From the NCBI RefSeq assembly GCF_029478665.1, contig NZ_JARPQB010000049.1, forward strand, positions 1-41,745: a DNA stretch of 41,745 nucleotides, in the 5' to 3' direction. Under the pieces are notes generated by a model that was given only the letters and a program-made list of their open reading frames with translations, did no database searches and had not been told where the DNA came from. This document shows, in pieces, positions 1 to 8,136 of this stretch (positions within the stretch are counted from its first letter, which is position 1; each line of letters begins with the position of its first letter). The DNA comes from Pseudomonas entomophila. Its GTDB lineage: Bacteria; Pseudomonadota; Gammaproteobacteria; Pseudomonadales; Pseudomonadaceae. The translations under genes and the position numbers were made by a program.

Positions 1-50
1 ATTCATCCGCGATGCGCCGCGCGGGCGGCGCTCGATCTCATAGGCGCTGC
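1..50. repeat. Left-end REP-associated GC-rich repeat (truncated)
   Basis: The window opens inside a repeat. The first bases match the inner part of a pseudomonad REP palindrome (ATTCATCCGCGATG). They are followed by the self-complementary run GCGCCGCGCGGGCGGCGC (14-31) and then TCGATCTCATAGGCGC. The reverse complement of the last ~37 bases of the window is nearly the same, so the window is flanked by inverted copies. It lies just downstream of the permease stop codon and may also act as a transcript end. Confidence 0.7.
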
Positions 51-68
51 TGCAACCCAGGCCTCACG

Positions 69-1418
69 TCAAAGAAACACGAACTTGGCAATGAAGATCA
101 CGCACAGGACCCAGAGGCTCGCGGAAATTTCCTTGAACTTGCCGGTCCCCGCCTTCAGCGCCACATAGCTGATGAACCCCAGGGCAATCCCATCCGCCAC
201 GGAGAACGTCAGCGGCATCATGATCACCGTGACGATCGCCGGAATGCTGTCGGTGGCCTCGTCCCAGTTGATGTGCGCCATGCTGCCCATCATCAGCATC
301 GCCACGTAGATCAGTGCCCCGGCCGTCGCATAGGCCGGGATCATCCCCGCCAGCGGCGCGAAGAACATCGCGGCGACGAACAGCAGGCCGACCACCACGG
401 CGGTGAGCCCGGTGCGGCCACCGGCAGCCACGCCCGCGGCACTTTCCACGTAGCTGGTCACCGGGGGCACGCCCACCGCCGCGCCAAACACGCTGGAGGC
501 ACTGTCGGCCTTCAATGCCCGCGACAGGTTCTCGATACGCCCGTCAGGCGCCACCAGCCCGGCCCGCTGGGCCACGCCCATCAATGTGCCGGCGGTATCG
601 AACATGTGCACGAACAGGAACGCCAGCACCACGCTGATCATGCTGACGTTGAACACCCCCGCGACGTCCATGGCCATCCAGGTCGGCGCCAGGCTCGGCG
701 GCAGCGAGAACACCCCGCCATACTGCACCAGGCCCAGGCCCCAGCCGGCGAGGGTGACGCTGATGATGCTGATGAGGATGGCACCGAACACCCGGTGGTA
801 GCTGAGCACGGCGATCATCAGGAAGCAGATCGCCGCCAGCAGCGGGCCAGGCTCGTGCAGCGAGCCGAGCTTGATCAAGGTGGCCGGGCTGTCGACCACG
901 ATACCGGCGGTCTTCAGGCCGATCAGCCCGAGGAACAGGCCCACGCCGGCGCCCATCGCGTGGCGCAGGCTCACTGGAATGCTGTTTAGCAGCCATTCGC
1001 GCACCCGCGACAAGGTCAGGAACATGAACAGCACGCCCGAGATGAACACAGCCCCCAGCGCGGCCTGCCAGGTGTAGCCCATGGTCCCGACCACGGTGTA
1101 GGTGAAGAAGGCGTTGAGCCCCATGCCCGGTGCCAGGCCGACCGGCCAGTTGGCGTACAGGCCCATCAGCAGGCAGCCCAGCGCGGCGGCGATGCAGGTG
1201 GCGACGAAGGCCGCCCCGTGGTCGATGCCGGCGTCGGCCATGATGTTGGGGTTGACGAAGATGATGTAGGCCATGGTGATGAAGGTGGTCACCCCGGCGA
1301 TCAGTTCGGTCCTGACGGTGGTGCCATGTCGCTTGAGTTTGAAAATCCGCTCCAGCCAGCTCGTTTCGAGCGGTGGGGCGAGATCCAGCGCAGGGGCTTC
1401 GGATTTGCGGCTTTCCAC
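69..1418 (-). CDS. NCS2 purine permease (AzgA/GhxP-like, COG2252)
   Basis: A 449-residue, strongly hydrophobic inner-membrane protein with about 12-13 membrane segments. It probably imports a purine base (guanine/hypoxanthine/adenine/xanthine) by proton symport. Family hallmarks seen are GLAPGMGLNAFF at residues 94-105, an FDTAGTL segment near the middle, and the GVPPVTSYVESAAGVAAGGRTGL stretch, split here as GVPPVTSY and ESAAGVAAGGRTG. These place it with the guanine/hypoxanthine or adenine permeases (COG2252), not the uracil/xanthine branch. The start is a GTG, with GGAG seven bases upstream (1427-1430 on the plus strand). It is divergent from a GntR regulator gene, and xdh and guaD lie nearby, so a purine substrate is likely. 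The exact base cannot be read from the sequence. Confidence 0.9.
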   Translation of the reverse strand: MESRKSEAPALDLAPPLETSWLERIFKLKRHGTTVRTELIAGVTTFITMAYIIFVNPNIMADAGIDHGAAFVATCIAAALGCLLMGLYANWPVGLAPGMGLNAFFTYTVVGTMGYTWQAALGAVFISGVLFMFLTLSRVREWLLNSIPVSLRHAMGAGVGLFLGLIGLKTAGIVVDSPATLIKLGSLHEPGPLLAAICFLMIAVLSYHRVFGAILISIISVTLAGWGLGLVQYGGVFSLPPSLAPTWMAMDVAGVFNVSMISVVLAFLFVHMFDTAGTLMGVAQRAGLVAPDGRIENLSRALKADSASSVFGAAVGVPPVTSYVESAAGVAAGGRTGLTAVVVGLLFVAAMFFAPLAGMIPAYATAGALIYVAMLMMGSMAHINWDEATDSIPAIVTVIMMPLTFSVADGIALGFISYVALKAGTGKFKEISASLWVLCVIFIAKFVFL

Positions 1419-1552
1419 AGCGAGTACTCCTCAAGTCGTTCTTGTTGTTCGAAGCCTGGTCCTGAGCCAATGCACTTGGGGGCTTCGCGAGGGAGGGTGT
1501 GGCAGACGTCCGACCATTTTGTTGACTTCTGGGTCAGAAAGTTGCTCGCAGG

Positions 1553-1580
1553 ATTATGCTTTTGTGTACAAAGAATGCAA
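1553..1580 (-). promoter_or_regulatory. Putative sigma-70 promoter of the permease gene
   Basis: On the minus strand TTGCAT (1580-1575) and CATAAT (1558-1553) are separated by 16 bases. Transcription would begin near 1546, giving a ~128-nt leader before the GTG at 1418. The palindrome TTTGTGTACAAA fills the spacer, which suggests repression at this promoter. Confidence 0.6.
1561..1572. promoter_or_regulatory. Candidate GntR operator 1 (TTTGTGTACAAA)
   Basis: An inverted repeat, TTTGT-GT-ACAAA, lies inside the -35/-10 spacer of the permease promoter. Its 9-base core TGTGTACAA recurs exactly at 1662-1670. The T-x-G-T...A-C-x-A shape resembles operators of FadR/FCD-type GntR regulators, and such a gene follows at 1775. 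The assignment is inference. Confidence 0.5.
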
Positions 1581-1594
1581 ATAATGTTTTATCT

Positions 1595-1608
1595 TTTGTG
1601 CGCACAAA
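1595..1608. promoter_or_regulatory. Candidate GntR operator 2 (perfect 14-bp palindrome)
   Basis: TTTGTGCGCACAAA is a perfect palindrome. Its centre is 35 bp from the centre of the first palindrome (1561-1572), with which it shares the outer TTTGTG...ACAAA. It lies just upstream of the permease -35 element. Confidence 0.5.
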
Positions 1609-1661
1609 CGCTCGTACAACGGCTATATAGGGAGTAGGCCACCTGCAGAAACGGGTCAGCC

Positions 1662-1671
1662 TGTGTACAAT
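1662..1671 (+). promoter_or_regulatory. Candidate -10 box / operator half of the first GntR gene
   Basis: TGTGTACAAT includes a good -10 hexamer, TACAAT (1666-1671), about 100 bp before the GntR start. It repeats the 9-base core of the 1561 palindrome. No convincing -35 is seen. An operator over the -10 would allow autoregulation (inference). Confidence 0.35.
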
Positions 1672-1774
1672 GGCGCCATACCTTGGTCCTTCATCTTTTT
1701 CCCGGACTCGCCCCACCCGCTGACAGGTACTACAGTCACGGTCCGACAGGCAGATCCTTCGTGCTCGAGAGCCC

Positions 1775-2533
1775 ATGAACGAACAGCTGCAACCTCTGAA
1801 AAAACCTGCGCGCACTGGCAAGGCCGGCCGCAGTGGTACCCAGGACGACATCGTCTATGCGCACATCTTCGAGGCGATCCTCGAGCAACGCCTCGCGCCG
1901 GGCACCAAGTTGAGCGAGGAAGCGCTGGGCGAAATCTTCGGTGTCAGCCGCACCATCATCCGACGCGCCTTGTCGCGCCTGGCCCACGAGAGCGTGGTGC
2001 TGCTGCGGCCCAACCGCGGCGCGGTGGTGGCCAGCCCGACGGTCGAGGAGGCGCGCCAGGTGTTCTTCTCCCGGCGCATGGTCGAGCGCGCCATCACCGA
2101 ACTGGCGGTACAGCACGCTACCGTCGAGCAGCTCAACGAACTGCGCCAGATGGTCCGCGAGGAGCGCGACAGCTTCTCCCGTGGCGACCGTGGCGCGGGC
2201 ATTCGCCTCTCCGGCGAGTTCCACCTCAAGCTGGCCGAGGCAGCTGGCAACGCGCCACTGGTCAGCTTCCAGCGCAGCCTGGTGTCGCAGACCTCGCTGA
2301 TCATCGCCCAGTACGAAAGCGGCAACCGCTCGCACTGCTCCTACGACGAGCACATGCAGTTGATCGACGCCATCGAGGCGCGTGACGCGCAGCAGGCGGT
2401 GAGCCTGATGATGCATCACATGGACCACATCGACAGCAAGCTCAACCTCGACGAGGAAAGCGCCTCGGACGACCTCCACGCGGTGTTCTCGCACCTGCTG
2501 CAGAAAAAACCCAAGGTCTCGGCCAAGGGTTGA
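1775..2533 (+). CDS. GntR-family regulator (FadR/FCD subfamily)
   Basis: A 252-residue DNA-binding regulator. After a basic N-terminal tail, residues ~28-95 form a winged helix-turn-helix (AHIFEAILEQRLAPGTKLSE, GVSRTIIRRALSRL). The rest is an all-helical FCD ligand domain with the conserved Asp/His metal or ligand residues (LSGEFHLKLAEAAGN, YDEHMQLIDAIEARD, MMHHMDHI). It lies divergent from the purine permease and upstream of aqpZ and guaD, so it probably controls purine uptake or catabolism. A purine-related effector is inference. The ATG at 1775 has only a weak GAGAG ribosome site (1766-1770). The basic first 20 residues could be absent if a later start is used. Confidence 0.88.
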   Translation: MNEQLQPLKKPARTGKAGRSGTQDDIVYAHIFEAILEQRLAPGTKLSEEALGEIFGVSRTIIRRALSRLAHESVVLLRPNRGAVVASPTVEEARQVFFSRRMVERAITELAVQHATVEQLNELRQMVREERDSFSRGDRGAGIRLSGEFHLKLAEAAGNAPLVSFQRSLVSQTSLIIAQYESGNRSHCSYDEHMQLIDAIEARDAQQAVSLMMHHMDHIDSKLNLDEESASDDLHAVFSHLLQKKPKVSAKG

Positions 2534-2559
2534 TCGTTTGCCTCGGTAGGCAAGCCATT

Positions 2560-2605
2560 GGGGCCGCATCGCAGCCCATCGCCGGCAAGCCGGCCCCTGC
2601 AGGGG
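2560..2605. repeat. REP-like palindrome downstream of the GntR gene
   Basis: The outer GGGGCC and GGCCCC flank an inner GCCGGCAAGCCGGC palindrome, a degenerate relative of the pseudomonad REP units found elsewhere here. It lies between the GntR stop and aqpZ and may stabilise or end the GntR transcript. Confidence 0.5.
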
Positions 2606-2700
2606 CGGCGCGCTGATGATGGGGCGCGCAGCGGCCCTTGTCATGACTGGCCTTCGGCCAGATACCTGATAAATTTACTAGTTGCAGACCCCTGAAAAAT

Positions 2701-2735
2701 GTAGTTGGGCTTGCGCAGCTTTTGCGTTCAACTAC
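2701..2735 (+). repeat. Nested inverted repeat in the aqpZ leader
   Basis: The arms GTAGTTG (2701-2707) and CAACTAC (2729-2735) enclose a second stem, CGCA/TGCG, with a short loop. The structure ends just before the aqpZ ribosome-binding site GAGGAAGGG. It could be an RNA hairpin affecting translation or an operator. Confidence 0.45.
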
Positions 2736-2749
2736 GTGAGGAAGGGTTC

Positions 2750-3448
2750 ATGACTACGTCCCTCGGTGTGCGCATGGGTGCCGAACTGGTCGGCACTTTC
2801 TGGCTGGTGCTGGGTGGTTGCGGCAGCGCGGTACTGGCCGCCAGCTCACCTGTCGGCATCGGTGTCCTCGGTGTCGCCTTCGCATTCGGCCTGACTGTCC
2901 TGACCATGGCCTTCGCCATCGGCCATATCTCCGGCTGTCACCTCAACCCCGCCGTGTCGTTCGGATTGGTGGTGGGTGGGCGGTTCCCGGCCAAAGAGCT
3001 GTTGCCCTACGTGATCGCCCAGGTGATCGGCGCGATCATCGCGGCGGCGGTGATCTACTTCATCGCCAGCGGCAAGGCGGGTTTCGAGCTGTCGAACGGG
3101 CTGGCGTCCAATGGCTACGCCGAGCACTCGCCTGGCGGTTACACGCTGGCGGCAGGCTTCATCAGCGAAGTGGTGATGACGGCGATGTTCCTGGTGGTGA
3201 TCATGGGTGCGACCGATGCCCGTGCGCCGGCCGGTTTCGCACCGATCGCCATCGGCCTGGCCCTGACCTTGATCCACCTGATCTCGATCCCTGTGACCAA
3301 CACCTCGGTGAACCCCGCACGCAGTACGGGGCCCGCTTTGTTCGTCGGTGGTTGGGCCTTGCAACAGCTGTGGCTGTTCTGGGTGGCGCCGCTGATCGGG
3401 GCGGCGATCGGCGGCGTGCTTTACCGGGGTTTGGCCAAGCAACCTTAG
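2750..3448 (+). CDS. aqpZ: Aquaporin Z, water channel
   Basis: A 232-residue inner-membrane channel of the MIP family with six helices and two NPA loops (NPAV at 66-69, NPAR at 188-191). The selectivity filter matches water-specific AqpZ: Phe46, His176, Thr185 and Arg191, with the same spacing as E. coli Phe43/His174/Thr183/Arg189. It should therefore pass water, not glycerol or urea. The ATG at 2750 follows the strong ribosome site GAGGAAGGG. An upstream in-frame extension to 2705 lacks one and would precede the first helix. The stop overlaps the stop of the convergent guaD by four bases. Confidence 0.95.
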   Translation: MTTSLGVRMGAELVGTFWLVLGGCGSAVLAASSPVGIGVLGVAFAFGLTVLTMAFAIGHISGCHLNPAVSFGLVVGGRFPAKELLPYVIAQVIGAIIAAAVIYFIASGKAGFELSNGLASNGYAEHSPGGYTLAAGFISEVVMTAMFLVVIMGATDARAPAGFAPIAIGLALTLIHLISIPVTNTSVNPARSTGPALFVGGWALQQLWLFWVAPLIGAAIGGVLYRGLAKQP

Positions 3449-4749
3449 CGCTGGTGCACGCAGCGCCCGGCGGCGTAGGTTTCACGCACGGTACGGTCGT
3501 CACCCAGGGTGGTGAGCACGAACAGGGTTTCCTCGATGCTGTTGGACTGCTGGATGCGGTAGTCCAGCAGCGGCGTGGCCTTGTAGTCGAGCACCACGAA
3601 GTCGGCATCGTTGCCCGGGCGCAGGCTGCCGATACGGTCGTCCAGGCGCAGGGCGCGGGCACCCCCGAGGGTGGCCAGGTACAGCGACTTGAACGGGTGC
3701 AGGCGCGCGCCTTGCAGCTGCATCACCTTGTAGGCCTCGTTCAGGGTGTTGAGCAGCGAGAAGCTGGTGCCGGCGCCCACGTCGGTGCCCAGGCCCACAT
3801 TGACCTTGAAGCGCTCGGCCTGGGGCAGGTTGAACAGGCCACTGCCGAGGAACAGGTTGGAGGTCGGGCAGAAGGCGATGGCCGAGCCGGTTTCAGCCAG
3901 GCGCTTGCACTCGTCGTCGCACAGGTGCACGCCGTGGGCGAACACCGAGCGCTCGCCGAGCAGTTCGAAGTGGTCGTAGACATCCAGGTAGCCGTTCTGC
4001 TCGGGGAACAGCGCCTTGACCCACTCGATCTCCTTGAGGTTCTCGGACAGGTGGGTGTGCATGTACACGCCCGGATGCTCCTTGAGCAATTGGCCGGCCA
4101 GGGCCAGTTGTTCCGGGGTGCTGGTGGGGGCGAAGCGCGGCGTCACCGCGTAGTGCAGGCGGCCCTTGCCGTGCCAGCGCTCGATCAGCGCCTTGCTCTC
4201 GGTGTAGCCGGATTCGGCCGTGTCGGTCAGGTAGTCGGGGGCGTTGCGGTCCATCATCACCTTGCCGGCGATCAGGCGCAGGTCCAGGCGCTCGGCTTCC
4301 TCGAACAGGGCGTTGACCGACTCGGGGTGCACGCTGCCGAACACCAGGGCGGTGGTGGTGCCGTTGCGCAGCAGCTCCTTCAGGAAGATCTTCGCCACCT
4401 TGTCGGCATGGGCCTTGTCGGCGAACTGCTTCTCGCACGGGAAGGTGTAGGTGTTCAGCCAATCCAGCAGTTGCTCGCCGTAGGAGCCGATCATGCCGGT
4501 CTGCGGGAAGTGGATGTGGGTGTCGATGAAGCCCGGGGTGATCAGGGTGTCCGGGTAGTGCACCACTTCGATGGCGTCATCCAGGGTCGGCAGCAGGTCG
4601 CAGGCGTGGCCGAGGGCCTTGATGCGGCCGTTGTCGACCACCAGCAGGCCATCCTCGAAGTACTCCTGGGAGGCCTCCAGGCCGACTTCGGCCGGGTCGG
4701 CGATGCTGTGCAGGATGGCGGCGCGGTAGGCTTTGCGTGTTGCGGTCAT
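3445..4749 (-). CDS. guaD: Guanine deaminase
   Basis: A 434-residue cytosolic zinc amidohydrolase that converts guanine to xanthine and ammonia, feeding xanthine dehydrogenase. Metal-ligand motifs are in order: HIH (His78, His80) in PGFIDTHIHFPQ, the MHTHLSEN segment in the middle (third His), the FAHGVHLCDDE region (fourth His), and GLGTDVGAG with the metal-binding Asp. Length and motifs fit the GuaD/cypin family. It is the last gene of the xdhA-xdhB-xdhC-guaD operon, 11 bp after the xdhC stop. The substrate is well supported by the family motifs and by the xdh neighbours. Confidence 0.95.
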   Translation of the reverse strand: MTATRKAYRAAILHSIADPAEVGLEASQEYFEDGLLVVDNGRIKALGHACDLLPTLDDAIEVVHYPDTLITPGFIDTHIHFPQTGMIGSYGEQLLDWLNTYTFPCEKQFADKAHADKVAKIFLKELLRNGTTTALVFGSVHPESVNALFEEAERLDLRLIAGKVMMDRNAPDYLTDTAESGYTESKALIERWHGKGRLHYAVTPRFAPTSTPEQLALAGQLLKEHPGVYMHTHLSENLKEIEWVKALFPEQNGYLDVYDHFELLGERSVFAHGVHLCDDECKRLAETGSAIAFCPTSNLFLGSGLFNLPQAERFKVNVGLGTDVGAGTSFSLLNTLNEAYKVMQLQGARLHPFKSLYLATLGGARALRLDDRIGSLRPGNDADFVVLDYKATPLLDYRIQQSNSIEETLFVLTTLGDDRTVRETYAAGRCVHQR

Positions 4750-4760
4750 GGGTACGCTCG

Positions 4761-5606
4761 TCAGTGGGTCTGGCTGCGCCGGGAAGGCGGCAGCAATTGG
4801 GCGATCGGGCCTGCGTTCACGGCAGCGTCGTGCTGGCCGAAGCAGGCGTTGTAGGTGGCAATGATTTCGGCGGCGATGGACACGGCGATCTCGATCGGCA
4901 GCTTGCCCTTCACTTCAGCCAGGCCCATCGGGCAGCGCATCCGCGCCAGCAGCGCGTCGTCGAAGCCGCGTTCGCGCAGGCGGTGTTCGAACTTGACCCG
5001 CTTGGTCTTCGAACCGATCAGGCCGAACCAGGTGAAATCATTGCGTTTGAGAATGGCGGCGGTCAGTTCCAGGTCGAGCTGGTGGTTGTGGGTCATGACG
5101 ATGCAGTAGCTGCCGGCGGGCAAGTCCGCGACTTCGTCGACCGGGTCCTCGCTGACCACTTTGCTGACCCCGTTGGGGATCTGCTCGGGGAACTCCTGCT
5201 CGCGCGAATCGATCCAGCGCACCCGGCAGGGCAGCGCGGCGAGCAAGGGTACCAGAGCGCGGCCGACATGACCCGCGCCGAACACCGCGATCTGCGCCTG
5301 CACGCCAGTCATGGGTTCGAACAGCAGCACGGTGGCGCCGCCGCAGCACTGGCCGAGACTGGCGCCCAGGCTGAAGCGCTCCAGGTGCGGCGTGCTGCGG
5401 TGCTCCTCAAGCATCTGCCGGGCGATGTGCAGCGCCTTGAACTCCAGGTGGCCACCGCCGATGGTGTCGTACAGGCTGCTGGCGCTGACCACCATCTTCG
5501 AGCCGGCGTTGCGTGGCGTGGAGCCGCGCTCCTCGATGATGGTCACCAGGACGCAGGGCTCGCCGCGGGCCTGATGGTCGGCGAGGGCGTTGATCCATTG
5601 GTGCAT
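4761..5606 (-). CDS. xdhC: Xanthine dehydrogenase accessory protein XdhC
   Basis: A 281-residue cytosolic chaperone that binds molybdenum cofactor, promotes its sulfuration and delivers it to XdhB. It shows the N-terminal XdhC/CoxI domain (ERGSTPRNAGSKM, IGGGHLE), the LGQCCGG motif with paired cysteines, and a C-terminal Rossmann segment starting with VFGAGHVGRAL. It follows xdhB after a 130-bp gap that holds a REP pair. That pair could lower expression of xdhC and guaD relative to xdhAB. Confidence 0.95.
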   Translation of the reverse strand: MHQWINALADHQARGEPCVLVTIIEERGSTPRNAGSKMVVSASSLYDTIGGGHLEFKALHIARQMLEEHRSTPHLERFSLGASLGQCCGGATVLLFEPMTGVQAQIAVFGAGHVGRALVPLLAALPCRVRWIDSREQEFPEQIPNGVSKVVSEDPVDEVADLPAGSYCIVMTHNHQLDLELTAAILKRNDFTWFGLIGSKTKRVKFEHRLRERGFDDALLARMRCPMGLAEVKGKLPIEIAVSIAAEIIATYNACFGQHDAAVNAGPIAQLLPPSRRSQTH

Positions 5607-5635
5607 GATCCAAATCCTCTTTCAAACGACTCGGT

Positions 5636-5727
5636 CCCTGTAGGAGCGGGTTCACCCGCGATCAGCCGCGAAGCGGCTGCCAGGCACCGCGATGCCGGCT
5701 TCGCGGCTGAAGCCGCTCCTGCAGGGG
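5636..5727. repeat. REP pair between xdhB and xdhC
   Basis: CCCTGTAGGAGCGGG at the left and CCGCTCCTGCAGGGG at the right are inverted. Each is followed or preceded by its own short palindrome (GGGTTCACCC, GCCGCGAAGCGGC, CGCGGCTGAAGCCG). This is a classic two-unit REP element (BIME-like) of the P. putida group. Its location inside an operon suggests mRNA stabilisation of the upstream part or partial termination. Confidence 0.85.
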
Positions 5728-5736
5728 GCGGCGTCG

Positions 5737-8136
5737 TCAGTGTGTCACGGGTTCCAGTTCCTGCTCGGCAGGCTGCGCCGCAGCCACCGCCTTGCGCATC
5801 TGCTCGCAGCCCCACAGCACCCGCTCCGGTGTCGATGGCGCGTCGATGTCCGGTTGCACGCGGTAGTCGGCGATGCTTGCCACGGCGTCCTTGATCGCGC
5901 ACCAGGCGGCGATTCCCAGCATGAACGGCGGCTCGCCCACGGCCTTGGAGTGGAACACCGTGTCCTCGGGGTTCTTGCGGTTCTCCACCAGCTTCACGCG
6001 CATGTCCACTGGCATGTCGGCGATGGCCGGGATCTTGTAGCTGGCCGGGCCGTTGGTCATCAGCTTGCCCTTGTTGTTCCACACCAGCTCTTCGGTGGTC
6101 AGCCAGCCCATGCCCTGGACGAAGCCGCCTTCCACCTGGCCGATGTCGATGGCCGGGTTCAGCGAGTCGCCGACGTCGTGCAGGATGTCGGCGCGCAGCA
6201 TCTTGTATTCGCCGGTCAGGGTGTCGACGATCACTTCCACGCAGGCGGCGCCGAAGGCGAAGTAGTAGAACGGCCGGCCACGGGCCTGGGAACGGTCGTA
6301 GAAGATCTTCGGCGTGCGGTAGAAGCCGGTGGTCGACAGCGAGACCTGGGCGAAGTACGCCTGTTGCACCAGTTGCTCGAAGCTGACGATCTGGTCGCGT
6401 ACCCGCACATGGCCGTTGCGGAACTCGACGTCCTCCTCGGTCACGTTGTAGTGCCGCGCGGCGAATTCGGTCAGGCGCTTTTTCAGGATCTCGGCGGCGT
6501 TCTGCGCGGCCTTGCCGTTCAGGTCGGCGCCGCTGGAGGCGGCGGTCGGCGAGGTGTTGGGCACCTTGTCGGTGTTGGTGGCGGTGATCTGGATACGGTT
6601 GAAGTCGACCTGGAACACTTGCGCCACCACCTGCGCGACCTTGGTGTTGAGGCCCTGGCCCATCTCGGTGCCGCCGTGGTTGAGGTGGATGCTGCCGTCG
6701 GTGTAGATGTGGATCAGCGCGCCGGCCTGGTTGAGGAAGGTGGCGGTGAACGAGATGCCGAACTTCACCGGGGTCAGCGCCAGGCCTTTCTTCAGCACCG
6801 GGCTGTTGGCGTTGAAGCGGCGGATCGATTCGCGGCGCTCGTGATAGTCGCTGCTGGCCTCGATCTCGGCGGTCATCTCCTCGAGCATGTTGTGCTCGAC
6901 GGTCTGGTAGTAGTGGGTGACGTTGCGCTCGGTCTTGCCGTAGTAGTTGGCTTTGCGCACGGCCAGTGGGTCGAGGGCCAGGTGTCGGGCGATATGGTCC
7001 ATCACCTGCTCGATGGCGACCATCCCTTGCGGGCCTCCGAAACCGCGATAGGCGGTGTTGGAGGCGGTGTTGGTCTTGCAACGGTGGCCGTGCACCGTGG
7101 CGTCGCCCAAATAGTAGGCGTTGTCGGAGTGGAACATGGCGCGGTCGACGATCGAGCCGGACAGGTCGGGCGAATAGCCGCAGTTGCCGGCCAGGTCGAA
7201 GTTGATCCCGTGCAGGCGGCCGCTGTCATCGAAACCGACGTCGTACTCCACGTAGAACGGGTGGCGCTTGCCGGTCATCATCATGTCTTCGACGCGGGGC
7301 AGGCGCATCTTGGTCGGCTGGCCGGTCAGGCGTGCGATCACCGCGCACAGGCAGGCGGGGCTCGCGGCCTGGGTTTCCTTGCCGCCGAAGCCGCCGCCCA
7401 TGCGGCGCATGTCGACGACGATCTTGTGCATCGGCACGTCGAGCACCTCGGCGACCAGCTTCTGCACCTCGGTGGGGTTCTGCGTGGAGCAGTAGACGAT
7501 CATGCCGCCGTCTTCGCTGGGCATCACCGAACTGATCTGGGTCTCCAGGTAGAAGTGCTCCTGGCCACCAATGTGCAGGCTGCCCTGGATGCGGTGTGGC
7601 GCACTGGCCAGGGCCGCGGCCGAATCGCCGCGCTGGTGGGTGTGGCTGTCGAGCACGAAGTGCTTCTTGCGTAGCGCTTCGACCACGTCCAGCACTGGCT
7701 CCAGGTCTTCGTACTCGACGATCGCCGCCATCGCCGCGCGGCGGGCGGTGTCCAGGTCGCGGGCGGCCACGGCGAGCACCGGCTGGCCGAAGAACTCGAC
7801 CTTGTCGATGGCCAGCAGCGGGTCGCCGGCAACCACCGGGCCGATGTCTTTCAGCCCCGGAATGTCCTCGTGGGTGATGGCGATGCGCACGCCCTCGAAC
7901 TGGTAGCAGGGGGTGGTGTCGATGCGCAGGATGCGCGCATGGGCGCGGTCCGCGGTGCGTGCGTAGACGTGCAGCTGGTTGGGGAATTCCAGGCGGTCGT
8001 CGATGTACACCGCCTCGCCTGCCACATGCTTGTCGGCGCTGTCGTGCTTGAGGCTGCGGCCAACCCCGGTGGTCAGGTCCTGGCTGAACAGTGCGGCCAT
8101 CTCGGCCTGGCTCTTGACGGCGTGATGGTTAGACAT
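5737..8136 (-). CDS. xdhB: Xanthine dehydrogenase large (molybdopterin) subunit
   Basis: A 799-residue catalytic subunit that hydroxylates hypoxanthine and xanthine to urate at a molybdenum cofactor. Recognisable segments are the N-terminal Ald_Xan_dh hammerhead domain (GEAVYIDD), the cofactor-binding region (RMGGGFGGKETQA, YRGFGGPQG, GGTEMGQGLNTK), and the C-terminal KAVGEPPFMLG. In that last segment Glu735 matches the catalytic base of the family. The start ATG overlaps the end of xdhA by eight bases, so the two are translationally coupled. It should form an (alpha-beta)2 enzyme with XdhA. Confidence 0.96.
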   Translation of the reverse strand: MSNHHAVKSQAEMAALFSQDLTTGVGRSLKHDSADKHVAGEAVYIDDRLEFPNQLHVYARTADRAHARILRIDTTPCYQFEGVRIAITHEDIPGLKDIGPVVAGDPLLAIDKVEFFGQPVLAVAARDLDTARRAAMAAIVEYEDLEPVLDVVEALRKKHFVLDSHTHQRGDSAAALASAPHRIQGSLHIGGQEHFYLETQISSVMPSEDGGMIVYCSTQNPTEVQKLVAEVLDVPMHKIVVDMRRMGGGFGGKETQAASPACLCAVIARLTGQPTKMRLPRVEDMMMTGKRHPFYVEYDVGFDDSGRLHGINFDLAGNCGYSPDLSGSIVDRAMFHSDNAYYLGDATVHGHRCKTNTASNTAYRGFGGPQGMVAIEQVMDHIARHLALDPLAVRKANYYGKTERNVTHYYQTVEHNMLEEMTAEIEASSDYHERRESIRRFNANSPVLKKGLALTPVKFGISFTATFLNQAGALIHIYTDGSIHLNHGGTEMGQGLNTKVAQVVAQVFQVDFNRIQITATNTDKVPNTSPTAASSGADLNGKAAQNAAEILKKRLTEFAARHYNVTEEDVEFRNGHVRVRDQIVSFEQLVQQAYFAQVSLSTTGFYRTPKIFYDRSQARGRPFYYFAFGAACVEVIVDTLTGEYKMLRADILHDVGDSLNPAIDIGQVEGGFVQGMGWLTTEELVWNNKGKLMTNGPASYKIPAIADMPVDMRVKLVENRKNPEDTVFHSKAVGEPPFMLGIAAWCAIKDAVASIADYRVQPDIDAPSTPERVLWGCEQMRKAVAAAQPAEQELEPVTH

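Noticed and set aside
1419..1546. Purine riboswitch in the permease leader
   Set aside because: The ~128-nt leader can fold in part, but I recognise no purine, preQ1 or NMT1 aptamer core. The operator in the promoter explains control more simply.
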